Shown in pieces: positions 38,229 through 48,548 of a stretch of DNA of 64,000 nt. Every line of letters starts with the position of its first letter. Positions within the stretch are counted from its first letter, which is position 1. The position numbers were made by a program, and so were the translations under genes. The stretch is taken from positions 720,235 to 784,234 of the forward strand of contig SSNP01000136.1 in NCBI GenBank assembly GCA_006937955.1, written 5' to 3'. The notes below the pieces were generated by a model. The model saw only the letters and a program-made list of their open reading frames with translations, was not told the origin of the DNA and did no database searches. The DNA is from Pachypanchax playfairii (taxonomy: Eukaryota > Chordata > Actinopteri > Cyprinodontiformes > Aplocheilidae).

Positions 38229-39094
38229 TGTTAGAATGACCTTCAGCGGCTGGACATAACCAGGAGGCTTGATACAGGGAGACGGTGCAGACCAACCAGG
38301 TGTTTATTGCCACCAATGCTTTTAGTGCCAGGACATACAACAGAAAACCCTGTTCAGTGGGTCTGGTGCCATTTCAGTATGGGTACTTTATCAGGAAGTC
38401 AGCAGTTAGGAGACCAAAAGAACAAAATCCCTCATGAATCTAACTGACATCCTTTTATACCTTATGCCCCACCTACTTAACAGACCCACCAAAACAGAGG
38501 TAACAAGAATATTGACATTTAGAAAAATATTTACAACTGACCAAATTAATATTCAAATACTCCCACTTACAATTATTTTACAGGAGAATATACTTATTAA
38601 AAACACATTTCACCTGTTAGAGTGAACTGCAAACAATAACTTTAAAACTTTAACTTCCTTCCACCCCCCATTCAATCAATACTTGGTCTCTTCTGGAACC
38701 TTTAAAAGGTGGTTCAAGCGCCTGGGGACTCTTTTAGCCTGAACATACCAGGACAAGAAAGAGACAATGTAAGTCGCTTTGGATAAAAGCGTCTGCTAAA
38801 TGACAGTAGTAGTAGTAGTAGTAGTAGTAAGGGTTCTGCACCACATTCACATCCCAATGAAACTATAAATTCAATAACTTACAACAAGTGCTTCAACATT
38901 ACTTAATTAAATTTTACATCTCTGTCAACATTGTTTTCTCTACCGGACAGGTCTTCCACAGTACCAACTGAGAAGCAACTGGCACAGCTCAGATCAAACA
39001 ATAAAATGTTTAACTCCTTTGCAGTGTGAATCTTTATTCCTGTAACATATCAAATCAATAAATAACCATACAAGTAATGAAGACCTTCATTACA
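38229..39094 (-). repeat. Gmr1-like element 3' LTR
   Basis: 866 bp, bounded on the plus strand by TGTTAGAATG and CATTACA, so it has the standard TG...CA ends. Three substitutions against the other LTR (for example G at 38,327 against A at 43,781). Contains the LINE tail fragment at 38,766-38,830. Confidence 0.96.
38766..38830 (+). repeat. LINE 3' tail captured inside the LTR
   Basis: AATGTAAGTCGCTTTGGATA, then AAAGCGTCTGCTAAATGACA and (GTA)n. It matches base for base the 3' end of the L2/CR1-like LINE at 33,835-33,902 read on the minus strand. It lies antisense relative to the LTR element. The same segment is in the other LTR at 44,220-44,283. Confidence 0.92.
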
Positions 39095-39112
39095 TTTCCT
39101 CCCCCCTCTTTT
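39095..39112 (-). other. Polypurine tract of the Gmr1-like element
   Basis: Read on the minus strand the sequence directly before the 3' LTR is AAAAGAGGGGGGAGGAAA, an 18-base pure purine run, as needed to prime plus-strand DNA synthesis. Confidence 0.9.
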
Positions 39113-39338
39113 AGAGCACCGCACCTCACTGTTCAGGAATCCTAGACAGACAGTCAGCTACAGTGTTTGCTTTGTCTGCTTTGTAGTGTACCGTAAAGCT
39201 GTAAGGTTGCAGGGCAAGGTACCATCCAGCGATCCGTGTGTTGGCATCTTTCATCCGATGCAACCACTGGAGAGCCCTGTGATCGGTTTCCAAAAAGAAA
39301 TGTCTTACCAGCAGGTAGTACCTCAGCGATTCAATGGC

Positions 39339-40352
39339 TCACTTCATCGCCAGACATTCCTTCTCCACCGTTGAACATTTTATCTCCCGGTCCAGGAGCT
39401 TGCGGTTTAGAAACACCACCGGCTTCCTCTCTCCATCTTTGTCCTGCAATAACACTGCTCCAAGACCACTCCCCGAGGCATCTGTCTGCAGTGTAAATGG
39501 CTTCTCAAGATCTGGGGTATGCAGAACAGACTCTGAGCCAATCGCATTTTTTAAATCCTCAAAAGCTCTGCTGCACTCATCAGTCCACTGGATCTTGTTG
39601 GGAGCTTTACCTTTCATCAGGTTGTTTAACACGGCTGAGCGTTCTGCAAACTGAGGAATAAACTTTCTGTACCATCCCACAAGACCCAAAAAGCTTTTCA
39701 CCTTCTTCTTGGTGGTAGGTACAGGGAAAGAATGAACAGCATCCACCTTCCCCACCTGAGGCTTAATCTTGCCATGACCAATAACATAACCCAGATATGC
39801 CACCTCTCTCTGGGCAACGGCACATTTCTGGGGATTGATGGTCAGCCCAGCTGCTCTGATTTGTCCCAACACTCGTCGTAAGTGGAACATGTGGTCCTTC
39901 CAGGTTTGGCTGAACACCACCACATCATCCAAGTAGGCTGCTGAAAAATCTGAGACATCTCTCAAAATATGATTCATAAGTCTTTGAAAAGTGGCAGGTG
40001 CTCCCTGAAGACCAAATGGCATCACTTTGAAGTGGTACATACCCAAGGGTGTCCTGAATGCAGTCAGCTTGCGTGCCTCTGGTGTCAATGCCACCTGCCA
40101 GTAGCCTTTACTGAGGTCCAGCGTAGTGATGTACCGGGCCCCTCCGACTCTCTCTAACAGGTCATCTATCCTGGGCATCGGATATGGATCAAACTGAGAC
40201 AAAGAATTCAGATATCGAAAGTCAATGCAGAATCTCAGTGAACCATCTTTTTTTGGTACCAGAACCACAGGACTGCACCATTCACTGGTGGATGTTTCAA
40301 TGATACCAAGCTCCAACATAAAGTTGATCTCTTTCTTGAGCTCTGGCACCAA
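39339..40352 (-). pseudogene. Gmr1-like reverse transcriptase and RNase H
   Basis: RT starts with LVPELKKEINFMLELGIIE and WCSPVVLVPKKDGSLRFCID, then YITTLDLSKGYWQV (first Asp), FKVMPFGLQGAPATFQRLMN, and the box AAYLDDVVVFSQ (Y-L-D-D). The connection FLGLVGWYRKFIPQFAERSA leads to RNase H (FTLQTDASGSGLGAVLLQ, first Asp, then TVEKECLA with Glu). A TGA stops the frame at 39,339 in the middle of RNase H. The remaining RNase H is readable beyond it in the same frame to about 39,135, including the H-R-A-L segment. Confidence 0.92.
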
Positions 40353-40415
40353 CCGTTCTGGAATTCTGTAGCTCTTCCGCTGGGCTGGAGCATCCTTCTT
40401 GAGACAGATGTCATG

Positions 40416-41249
40416 TCACAATAGGTCTGTAAAACCTGGAGTCTCTTTAAAGAGCTCCGGATCCAGCAGAGATGCCACGTCCTCCTGCTGCGAAGCTAAC
40501 AGATGAGACAGATCAACCCCCCCGGACAGTTTTACATTGGAGGGTAGAAACTTTTCATTCACCTCCTCATCTTTGACATCACAAACCAAAAGCTGCTGCA
40601 CTGGCTTCTGGCGTACCTGGAATTCCTTTAGCAAATTCACATGAAATGTCTGTCGTTTTTTCACTCTGTCTGGCATACACAGTTCATATGTAACCTTACC
40701 CACTTGACGAGTCACTTCATATGGGCCATGCCATTTAGCCAGCAGCTTGTTGTCTGATGTTGGTAATAGCAATAGGACCTGTTGGCCTGGTTTCAAAACC
40801 CTTTCCCTGGATTTCTGGTCATACCATCTTTTTTGAGTCTGTTGAGCTGTCTTCATGCTCTCCTGTGCCAGGGCTGTCATCTCCTCCAACCTTTGTCGCA
40901 TCTTGACTACATATGCAACGATGTTGTCGTCTGTTGATTCAGGATGTTCCCAATAGTCCTTTAGGAAGTCTAATGGTCCTCTTACTTGGCGTCCATATAG
41001 GAGCTCAAACGGCGAAAATCCTGTTGAGGCCTGTGGGACTTCTCGATAAGCAAACAGCATATAGGGTAACCATTGGTCCCAATCTGCTCCTGTGGTGGAA
41101 ACAAACTTTTGCAACATGTTCTTTAGTGTCTGATTGTATCTTTCTACAAGCCCATCCGTCTGGGGATGATAAGGGGTGGTCTTAATTCCCTTCACTCCTA
41201 AACAACTTATAGACTTGTTGAAGCAGCCTAGACATGAAGTTCGTTCCAC
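40416..41249 (-). pseudogene. Gmr1-like integrase C-terminal part
   Basis: Includes the catalytic Glu region (TTPYHPQTDGLVERYNQTLK), the helical region YMLFAYREVPQASTGFSPFE, and a GPY/F-type C-terminal module (LLAKWHGPYEVTRQVGKVTY). The frame then runs as a linker towards RT and ends in a TGA at 40,416, beyond which the same frame leads into the RT ORF. The first part of this ORF is out of frame with the integrase core, showing a frameshift near 41,200. Confidence 0.9.
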
Positions 41250-41691
41250 AATCTGTTAGAGCCTCTTTTGGTATTCCAACTCTGGAGAACAGTTGTATCA
41301 GGCAATTTGCCACATTTCTAGCTTTCACGCATCTCAAGGGAAAAGCTTCAGGATACCGCGTGGCATAATCGCATATCACTAAGATGTATTTATTTCCTGT
41401 TGAGCTTCTCTCTAGGGGCCCCACTACATCCATCCCTATTCTCTCAAAAGGAGTACCAATAATTGGTAGGGGCTCTAACTGGGCATGTGGTACCTTCTTT
41501 CCTGAGGTAAGCTGACATATTACACATGATTTAAAGAAGCTTGCTATCTCACTGTACATTCCTGGCCACACAAATCTTCTGGCGATTCTACAGAGGGTTT
41601 TCTGAAATCCCATATGTCCCGCCCAAGGAACTGTGTGTCCAAGATCCATAACTCTTTCTCTGAACTGATTTGGCAAGGCCAAGGCCTCCAC
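41182..41691 (-). pseudogene. Gmr1-like integrase N-terminal part
   Basis: HHCC zinc-binding region (LGHTVPWAGHMGFQKTLCRI, then FFKSCVICQL) and the first two catalytic Asp positions of the core (RIGMDVVGPLE and IPKEALTDCGTNFMSRLL). It overlaps the next ORF by 68 bp in a different frame, so the core is split by an indel between the second Asp and the Glu. A TAG at about 41,704 separates it from the preceding ORF. Confidence 0.9.
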
Positions 41692-41703
41692 ATCTCCTTT
41701 GCA

Positions 41704-42294
41704 CTAATATAAAATTCCCCCTTTTACTTTATAAGTAGCATCATCAAGAAACCCTATGTTGCCCCGTTTGATTCCTGCCACACCAGCCACTTTATCAAAC
41801 CAACATTTTAGGGTTGGGTCAAGCATTTGCAATTCACCCACATCTGCTGGAAGATTGACATCTAGAGGTTTACCTGGTGTGGAACCAGAACAAGCTTGTT
41901 TACTGGCTGTACCTTTCAACCTGTCACTTCGTCTCTCAGCCCTGGACTTTGGAGTTTTAACTTCCCCTGGTTCCCACTCTTCTCCAAAAAATGGCAACTC
42001 CTCCAATACTGCCTGTGCAGCCTGAGCCCTTGTGGTCACCATGTTATACCCTGTAACTGGCGTCTTAACCTGGGACTCTGTAGATTCTATCAGGGCATGC
42101 CTCATTTCCTTTGTGCCAGGCTCACTTGCCTGTGCAGCCTGTCGTAATGTGTGAGGATGTACTTCTGCCTGCTGAATGAGATCTGCAATAATGGGGACAT
42201 CGTTACCCAGTATAACAGCAAATGGTAACTCTGAGGCAAGAGCTACTGACATGAAAAATGTGTGTCCTCCCACAGTCAGATAAACATCAGCCAT
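41704..42294 (-). pseudogene. Gmr1-like protease C-terminus and linker to integrase
   Basis: It starts with ADVYLTVGGHTFFMSVALAS and LPFAVILGNDVPII. The latter matches the I-L-G-x-D segment found near the end of retropepsins. A charged linker follows (RAERRSDRLKGTASK). It is one nucleotide out of frame with the gag ORF. The shift falls in an A-rich run near 42,330, inside the protease domain, so it looks like a mutation, not programmed frameshifting. Confidence 0.8.
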
Positions 42295-42307
42295 AGGATA
42301 AGTATGT

Positions 42308-43681
42308 TTATCCCCATGAACACAGCTTATGTGAGATTTTTCCTCTTTTTCCTGTCCACTTATCTCTAGGTACTAAGGAAGCCAGGACCACAGTTTGAAA
42401 TCCCCCCGTATCTAATAGGGCTGTCTCACACTGACCATTGACTAGAACTTGTGCTGTATGAGCTGCATCCTGAAAAAACTGTCTAGTTGGCCTAGGAACT
42501 GTGCAAAACAGTGATGGCTTGGACTGATTAGTAAGGGGACATGAATACTGCGTGTGACCCAGCCCATTACATAAGTAACATCTCACATCCCGTTTACCAG
42601 AACAGAAAGGGGCATTCTTAGCAGAGTCAATTCTATAAGTACTTGACGTAGTCTGCCTGCCACTAGAAAGTGCCCTATTCTGTAGCTGACCACAACCCCA
42701 CTCATCCCCAGAGGACTTACTTTTGTGGGCAAAGTTGGAGTCCCTGCCAAAAGTACTGCGCTTTGTCCCTCGTCTGGCTGCTGTGAAGACTTCAGCCAGT
42801 TGTGCAGCCCTCCCTCCAGTCTTTGGGTCATGCTCGCGAAGCCACACCTCCAGTTCCGGGTTGACCATTCTCAGAAATTGTTCCAGTATCATAGTCTCTG
42901 ATATTTCTTTCACTGTTGCTGTGTCTGGTCTCACCCACTTGAAAAACATTTCTTTGAGGCGCACATAAAGCTCTCTTGGAGTCTCCCCAGGAAGAATGTC
43001 CAAAGAGCGGAAACGACGACGATAGGTTTCAGCAGTAATCTCATACTTTTCCAAAATGGCTGCTTTCACCTTTTCATAATCTTCGGAGTCGTCAATGTCC
43101 ATGAGGACATAAGCACTTCGTGCCCTCCCAGTCAGTAGGGGAATAAGCCAGATGGCCCACTCATCTCTTGGCCAGCGGCAGACTTGGGCCACTCTTTCAA
43201 AAGTGGTCAAAAAATGTTCTATATCATCACTGGGTGCAAGGGGAAGGAGCTTAAGTTCTTTATGCATGCTGACCTCTCTCTCAGGTCTGGCATGACTGGC
43301 CACCTGGCTCATTCCCTCCCCTGGGTCATCATCATCACCTTGAACACCTGCTGCCACAGGTTCTTGTTGCTCGCCTTTGTAGTCTTGCATCATCTCAGTC
43401 ACTTGTTGCTGTATTTGTTGGAACTGGTGTTGCATACTTTTCCATCTTTGCTCTTGGCAGAAAGCATCTTTCTCCATCTGCTGCTCTCTGGCCACTTGTG
43501 ACTGGATAAGTGTTTTCACCATACCCGTCAGTTCCTCAAGCTTTACTTCAGGGTTACTGGCTGCCACAGCCCCCTGGTCAGTAGGTGGCTCCAATCCTTC
43601 ATCAGGTTCCACCTGTTGGTCCTGTTTTTTCCCTTTCTTCATGTCCTCCCTGTTGTCAATGAGCACAGCTTCTGACACCAC
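42308..43681 (-). pseudogene. Gmr1-like gag with SCAN-like capsid, zinc knuckle, protease start
   Basis: The frame is open from the 5' LTR edge. The first ATG is at 43,642 (codon 14 of the open frame). A glutamine-rich coiled-coil-like region (about residues 60-100) comes first. The capsid follows: APSDDIEHFLTTFERVAQVC, WAIWLIPLLTGRARSAYVLM, then the C-terminal half (YRRRFRSLDILPGETPRELY, MILEQFLRMVNPELEVWLRE), which resembles the vertebrate SCAN domain. Next are a C-x2-C-x4-H-x4-C zinc knuckle (CYLCNGLGHTQYSC) and a retropepsin active site (ETALLDTGGFQTVV). Published work derives SCAN from such gag genes. The ORF ends through a frameshift near 42,330. Confidence 0.92.
43668..43680 (-). other. 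Primer-binding site of the Gmr1-like element
   Basis: On the minus strand, two bases after the 5' LTR, the sequence is TGGTGTCAGAAGC. It begins with TGG as expected of a match to a tRNA CCA end. The particular tRNA was not identified. Confidence 0.75.
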
Positions 43682-43682
43682 T

Positions 43683-44548
43683 TGTTAGAATGACCTTCAG
43701 CGGCTGGACATAACCAGGAGGCTTGATACAGGGAGACGGTGCAGACCAACCAGGTGTTTATTGCCACCAATGCTTTTAGTACCAGGACATACAACAGAAA
43801 ACCCTGTTCAGTGGGTCTGGTGCCATTTCAGTATGGGTACTTTATCAGGAAGTCAGCAGTTAGGAGACCAAAAGAACAAAATCCCTCATGAATCTAACTG
43901 ACATCCTTTTATACCTTATGCCCCACCTACTTAACAGACCCACCAAAACAGAGGTAACAAGAATATTGACATTTAGAAAAATATTTACAACTGACCAAAT
44001 TAATATTCAAATACTCCCACTTACAATTATTTTACAGGAGAATATACTTATTAAAAACACATTTCACCTGTTAGAGTGAACTGCAAACAATAACTTTAAA
44101 ACTTTAACTTCCTTCCACCCCCCATTCAATCAATACTTGGTCTCTTCTGGAACCTTTAAAAGGTGGTTCAAGCGCCTGGGGACTCTTTTAGCCTGAACAT
44201 ACCAGGACAAGAAAGAGACAATGTAAGTCGCTTTGGATAAAAGCGTCTGCTAAATGACAGTAGTAGTAGTAGTAGTAGTAGTAAGGGTTCTGCACCACAT
44301 TCACATCCCAATGAAACTATAAATTCAATAACTTACAACAAGTGCTTCAACATTACTTAATTAAATTTTACATCTCTGTCAACATTGTTTTCTCTACCGG
44401 ACAGGTCTTCCACAGTACCAACTGAGAAGCAACTGCCACAGCTCAGATCAAACAAAAAAATGTTTAACTCCTTTGCAGTGTGAATCTTTATTCCTGTAAC
44501 ATATCAAATCAATAAATAACCATACAAGTAATGAAGACCTTCATTACA
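43683..44548 (-). repeat. Gmr1-like element 5' LTR
   Basis: 866 bp, TG...CA ends, differing from the 3' LTR at three positions (43,781; and in the GCAACTGCCACAG and CAAACAAAAAAATG stretches near the right end). Carries the captured LINE tail at 44,220-44,283. Followed by the target duplication GGCAA at 44,549-44,553. Confidence 0.96.
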
Positions 44549-45037
44549 GGCAAAATTATTGAGCCCCTTCACATTCCACGTAATAAACTTAGTAGAGTGA
44601 GGACTAACCATGTGATATAAATTAGGAGAAGCAGCCATTTACACATATAAGACAGATCATACCAACATCACTGATAAAGTAACTGTACACTTGTAGAACT
44701 GCAGCCAAATAAAACAAACAAAAGAAAAACATAAAAAACTTAGTAACTGTCACTCCCCCCAAACGGGAGATGACCAGAACCCTCCCTCCAAAAGAGCCTA
44801 TTAGTAACATGTAAAGCTGTAAAACCAGAAAACTATCACAGTCCCCAGCAGGGAATGCCTGAAGAAAAGGTAAATACCTGAGAATTATTACAAAAATACC
44901 TGTTCTCGGTATAGACACATAACCACTTTGTGCAAATCTAAGTAGCAATATTTTAAAAGTAGAACTAAAGTGAGTGAGAAAAATATATTAAAAAAACAAT
45001 GACTCACATTTGGTACAAACTCACATATGAGGAATAT

Positions 45038-45986
45038 TCAGTCATTTGTCCATAACAGCGCAGAAAACTTATCCCACATGATGCTGATCATCTGCAGGCA
45101 GGAGCTGGTTCTTGACATAATCCTTGGCCCCGGCTGGGTCGATGAAAACTTTCTCCCCAAAGGGGAGGTGATCCTCAGCTTTGCCGGATAAAGCATCCCG
45201 AACTTCACATCACGACAGCCACGAAGCAGTTCTTTAACTCCTTTAAAAGTTCCTCTCCTCTTCACCACCGAGGAAGGCAGATCTGGAAAAATCGAGATTT
45301 TATCGCCTTTGTAGATCAAACGGCTCTTTTGCACTGCCCTACGAAGCACTTCCATCTTCTCTTGATAATAATAAAACTTAACGATGAACGGCCTGGCTCT
45401 CTGTCCCTGCCCTGGGGCAGGTTGAAGACTTCGATGAGCCCGGTCAAGTGTTGGCACGGCGTCTAGGCCCAAAGCCTCTTGTAGTAGCTTAGCCACGGAG
45501 GAGACAGGCTGGGAGCCTGCTTCAAAATGCTCACGTATCCCGAGTATTTGGGCATTGCATCTGCGCTGTCTCCCCTCTTTGGTCTTCGGGTTTCTCACAT
45601 AAGGCTGAAACTATTTATTTCAAGTACTTGACTTGCATCTCTAAGTCCACCACATTATCAGAGTAGGTGTTTGTAGCTTCATCCAGGCTAGTTAGCCGCT
45701 GTTGGTGGTCCGCAAGGCTAGTGTCAATCGGCGCAGTTTTAGCACAGAATTCCAACCAAACCCCGTCAATCTGATCAGTATCAATCTGGCTGCGGAGAGA
45801 GACGATCATGTCGTTGAGAGTTTGGCATTTGCTTTCAACCTTAGACTCCAGCGCGGTGATTTTGGCAATCACATTTTGTTCTAAGTTAGCTATAGCAGCC
45901 ATTAGCACAGCCGTATCCGGAGATGTAGCATGGCTAGCCGCAGCCCCGGTTGCTTCGGACTTTTTACCTCCTCTTGAAACAGACAT
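45038..45986 (-). pseudogene. L1-like ORF1, broken
   Basis: The first frame (45,986-45,615) has a basic/Ser-rich N-terminus and heptad-like coiled coil (IANLEQNVIAKITALESKVE). The second frame (45,598-45,038) has the RNA-binding RRM-like and C-terminal region of L1 ORF1 proteins (LDRAHRSLQP, GQRARPFIVKFYYYQEKMEV, ISIFPDLPSSVVKRR). The frames are separated by a stop and shift near 45,600. Another shift is probable near the end. Confidence 0.8.
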
Positions 45987-46267
45987 TGCAGAAAAAACGT
46001 TTTTGACAGAGTCAGCTTATGCACTGGTGTCACAGGCGATGACAGGTTATGCTCTAGCGACAAATTTCAGTTTATTTTTATAAAAAAAATAGTGTATCCC
46101 TGTGGAGCTACCACACCATACGTCTTCACATGTCGCCGCTCACCAGCGCCCCGAAAGCCGGTCATTTTAACCTAATTTTAAAAACTGCATCGAAACCCAC
46201 ATTAGGTTGAAGGATCACTAACATCCCGTAGCTAGCACAAAGAATAATGTTGATTATATTTATAGTA

Positions 46268-47299
46268 CAGTGGTCAACGGTTATATGCACAACGCTTATA
46301 TGCACAAAACTGCTGGGCACGTGCCTGCGTCGTAGAGAATCCATACGCTTGTATGCACATCGGCGGGCGGTGGGCGGCTGTGGCTCAGTGGCTAGAGCGG
46401 TCGTCCTCCAATTTGAAGGTTGGTGGATCGATCCCGGCTTCCACCGCCACATGTCGAAGTGTCCTAGTGTCCTTGGGCAAGACACTGAACCCCATGTTGC
46501 CCCCCGATCTGCATATCGGGTTGTGTGAGTTTTAGCCCCTACCCTCTCCCCCCGGTTTACATATCGGGTTGCGTGAATGGGTGAATGCAAAACCTTGTAG
46601 TGTGAAAGCGCTTTGAGTGGTCTGAATGACTAGAAAAGCGCTATACAAATACAGGACATTTACCATTTACCATTTACATCGCCAACACTTATATGCACAA
46701 AAAATTTGGCGGTATCATACATGCATCTCACTAAATCTCGCTGTTTCTCACTAGTTACCGTAACTAGTAACCTCCGCTGGTGTTCTCACACACACTCTCA
46801 CTGTTAGGTGTGTGGAACTAGGCTGCTCTGGCGTTTACGCACGCTTGTCTGGTGAGCGTCTGCCTGAAGCTGTCCGAAGGTCACCAAAAAACAATCACAG
46901 ACTTATTCAGTGTGAAATAGTGTCACATGAAACATTTGTTCTAGTTTTTAGTGCCCGATCATGACTTCTTAATATCTGATATAGAAAACCGTTCTTTCCA
47001 TTACTAACTGTAACTTAATCTGTATTATTACTGTTGCGTCCATGCACGTGTGTGGCGAATATCTGTTACCAGTGTTATATTGGATCCACTCTACGAGTAA
47101 ATAACTTGGTTTGTTTGAGAGTTTTATTCTCCCAGAATATTTTAATTGCATTATTACATCATTTCTGATTACCTGTTATCAATGCTAAATACTGCTACCC
47201 ATGTTTACAGTCCAAATGACCACCGACGGATAACTGCACACAACGCTTATGCACAAAACTGCTGGGCAGTGAGGTCACGCATATAACCATCGACCACTG
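46268..47299. mobile_element. pogo/Tigger-like non-autonomous element carrying a SINE
   Basis: Terminal inverted repeats: left CAGTGGTCAACGGTTATATG, right (complement) CAGTGGTCGATGGTTATATG. Both are flanked by TA (46,266-46,267 and 47,300-47,301). CAGTGGT ends with a TA target fit pogo/Tigger elements. Subterminal words ACGCTTATATGCACAAAA or variants occur at both ends and beside the SINE. The interior SINE (46,372-46,678) is flanked by similar ACATCG(G/C)C words. No transposase remains. Confidence 0.85.
46372..46678 (+). repeat. tRNA-derived SINE copy 2
   Basis: The same architecture as the copy at 21,909: tRNA-like head with A box (GTGGCTCAGTGGCTAGAGCG) and B box (GGTTGGTGGATCGATCC), central CTTGGGCAAGACACTGAACC, and a terminal (ATTTACC)n repeat. 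It has inserted into the Tigger-like element. Confidence 0.92.
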
Positions 47300-47399
47300 T
47301 ATTATTTTTGGCCGGTCAAATATGCAAATATGAGAAAAAAAATGTGCAGCGTAGCAAACGAGACAACACTCACCATTCCTGGCTGATGACCTCTGAATG

Positions 47400-48548
47400 A
47401 CTTGGTGACGTCATCGTAAATGTAACTTTTACCTCAGTAACTAAAGCAGCACAAACGACTGGTTTAACTGCATGAACGGAGCACTAACATTAACTTTAGT
47501 TCATGCATTTATTACTTCTAGACTTGATTACTGTAATTCATTATTGTCAGGGTGTTCTAATAGTGCTGTTAAAGGCCTCCAGCTGATCCAAAATACTGCT
47601 GCCAGAGTTCTGATGAGAGTTAGAAGGAGAGACCATATTTCTCTTGTTTTAGCATCACTTCATTGGCTCCCTGTAAGGTCTAGAATAAAGTTTAAGGTTT
47701 TACTTTTGACGTATAAGGCCTTGAACGACCAAGCTCCAGCTTATATTAAAGATCTTATTCTTCCATATGCTCCTAACAGAGCACTTCGCTCTCAGACTGC
47801 AGGTCTGCTTGTAGTTCCTAGAATTTCTAAAAGTAGAATGGGAGGAAGAGCTTTTAGTTATCAGGCTCCTCTCCTGTGGAACCAGCTTCCACTTTTTATC
47901 CGTGAGGCAGACACCTTGTGTAGTTTTAAGAATAGACTTAAAACTTTCCTTTTTACACAATCCTATAGTCAGGGTTAGCTTGGGTTCTCCTGAGCTTTCC
48001 CTTTAGTTATGCTGCTATAGGTTTAGACTGCCGGAGGACATACTGACCACATTTCTTCACTCTGCTGTCTTTCTTTACTCTGGCTGCCTCTGGGGAGGAT
48101 GTATCTCACATAAACAAACAATGAAATATTCCCACTAGAGTCATCAAATTGTTATTGCTTTGATTGTTACTGCTGCCATTAACTGTTTATCTTTCTATAG
48201 ACATGACAACTGGCCAAAATCCACCTGTGTTTGTCTGTGTCTCTTTCCTGTCAGCTCAGACCCCAGTCGGCTAAGGCAGAAGGCCGCCCATCCTGAGCCG
48301 GGTTCTGCTAGAGGTTTCTTCCTGTTAAAACGGAGTCGTTCCTTTCCACTGTCGCCAATCATGCTTGCTCAGGATGGGGGATTGTGCTGAAATAACAATT
48401 CAGCCCAATCGGCTGGTTCCTTAGATAGAAAATGTTTTATTATTAATTGGTTGATTTTTCTGTGAAGTGCCTTGAAATGACTTTGTCATGAACTGGCGCT
48501 TTATTAATAAATAAACTTGAACTTATACTTAAACTTGAACTTAAAATG
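47400..48548 (+). mobile_element. CR1/L2-group LINE 3' fragment
   Basis: The frame 47,472-47,978 covers the C-terminal domain after RT: HAFITSRLDYCNSLLSGCSN, LQLIQNTAARVLMRV, LASLHWLPVRSRIKFKVLLL and KNRLKTFLFTQSYS, ending at a natural stop. The 3' UTR runs to an A/T-rich tail with (AACTT)n-like repeats near 48,525-48,545. The RT itself is absent, as is normal for a 5'-truncated copy. A different subfamily from the L2-like LINE at 33.8 kb. Confidence 0.85.

Larger units (their letters stand above)
38229..44548 (-). mobile_element. Gmr1-like Ty3/gypsy LTR retrotransposon, full length
   Basis: A complete element read on the minus strand: 5' LTR (43,683-44,548), primer-binding site, gag with SCAN-like capsid and zinc knuckle, protease, integrase, reverse transcriptase, RNase H, polypurine tract, 3' LTR (38,229-39,094). 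Integrase lies upstream of reverse transcriptase. In Ty3/gypsy elements this Ty1/copia-like order is described for the Gmr1 group, named from Atlantic cod. A perfect 5-bp duplication GGCAA flanks it (38,224-38,228 and 44,549-44,553). LTRs are 866 bp each and differ at three positions. Five coding lesions were noted (near 42,330, 41,704, 41,200, 40,416 and 39,339). Confidence 0.93.
33277..46160 (-). mobile_element. L1-like LINE, antisense, split by two younger insertions
   Basis: The pieces in element order are 5' UTR and ORF1 (about 46,160-45,038), spacer (45,037-44,554), endonuclease start (about 44,640-44,554), then after the Gmr1-like insertion endonuclease (38,228-37,378), connector (to about 37,277), then after the L2/CR1-like insertion RT N-terminus (33,834-33,277). 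The connector reads across the second insertion in register. Both 5' and internal parts exist, but the RT palm and the 3' end are absent. LINEs normally lose the 5' end, so a later deletion probably removed the 3' half. ORFs carry frameshifts. Confidence 0.85.

Noticed and set aside
42290..42340. Programmed frameshift between gag and pol in the Gmr1-like element
   Set aside because: The shift falls inside the protease domain after the active-site motif, in an A-rich run, so a simple one-base indel is more likely.
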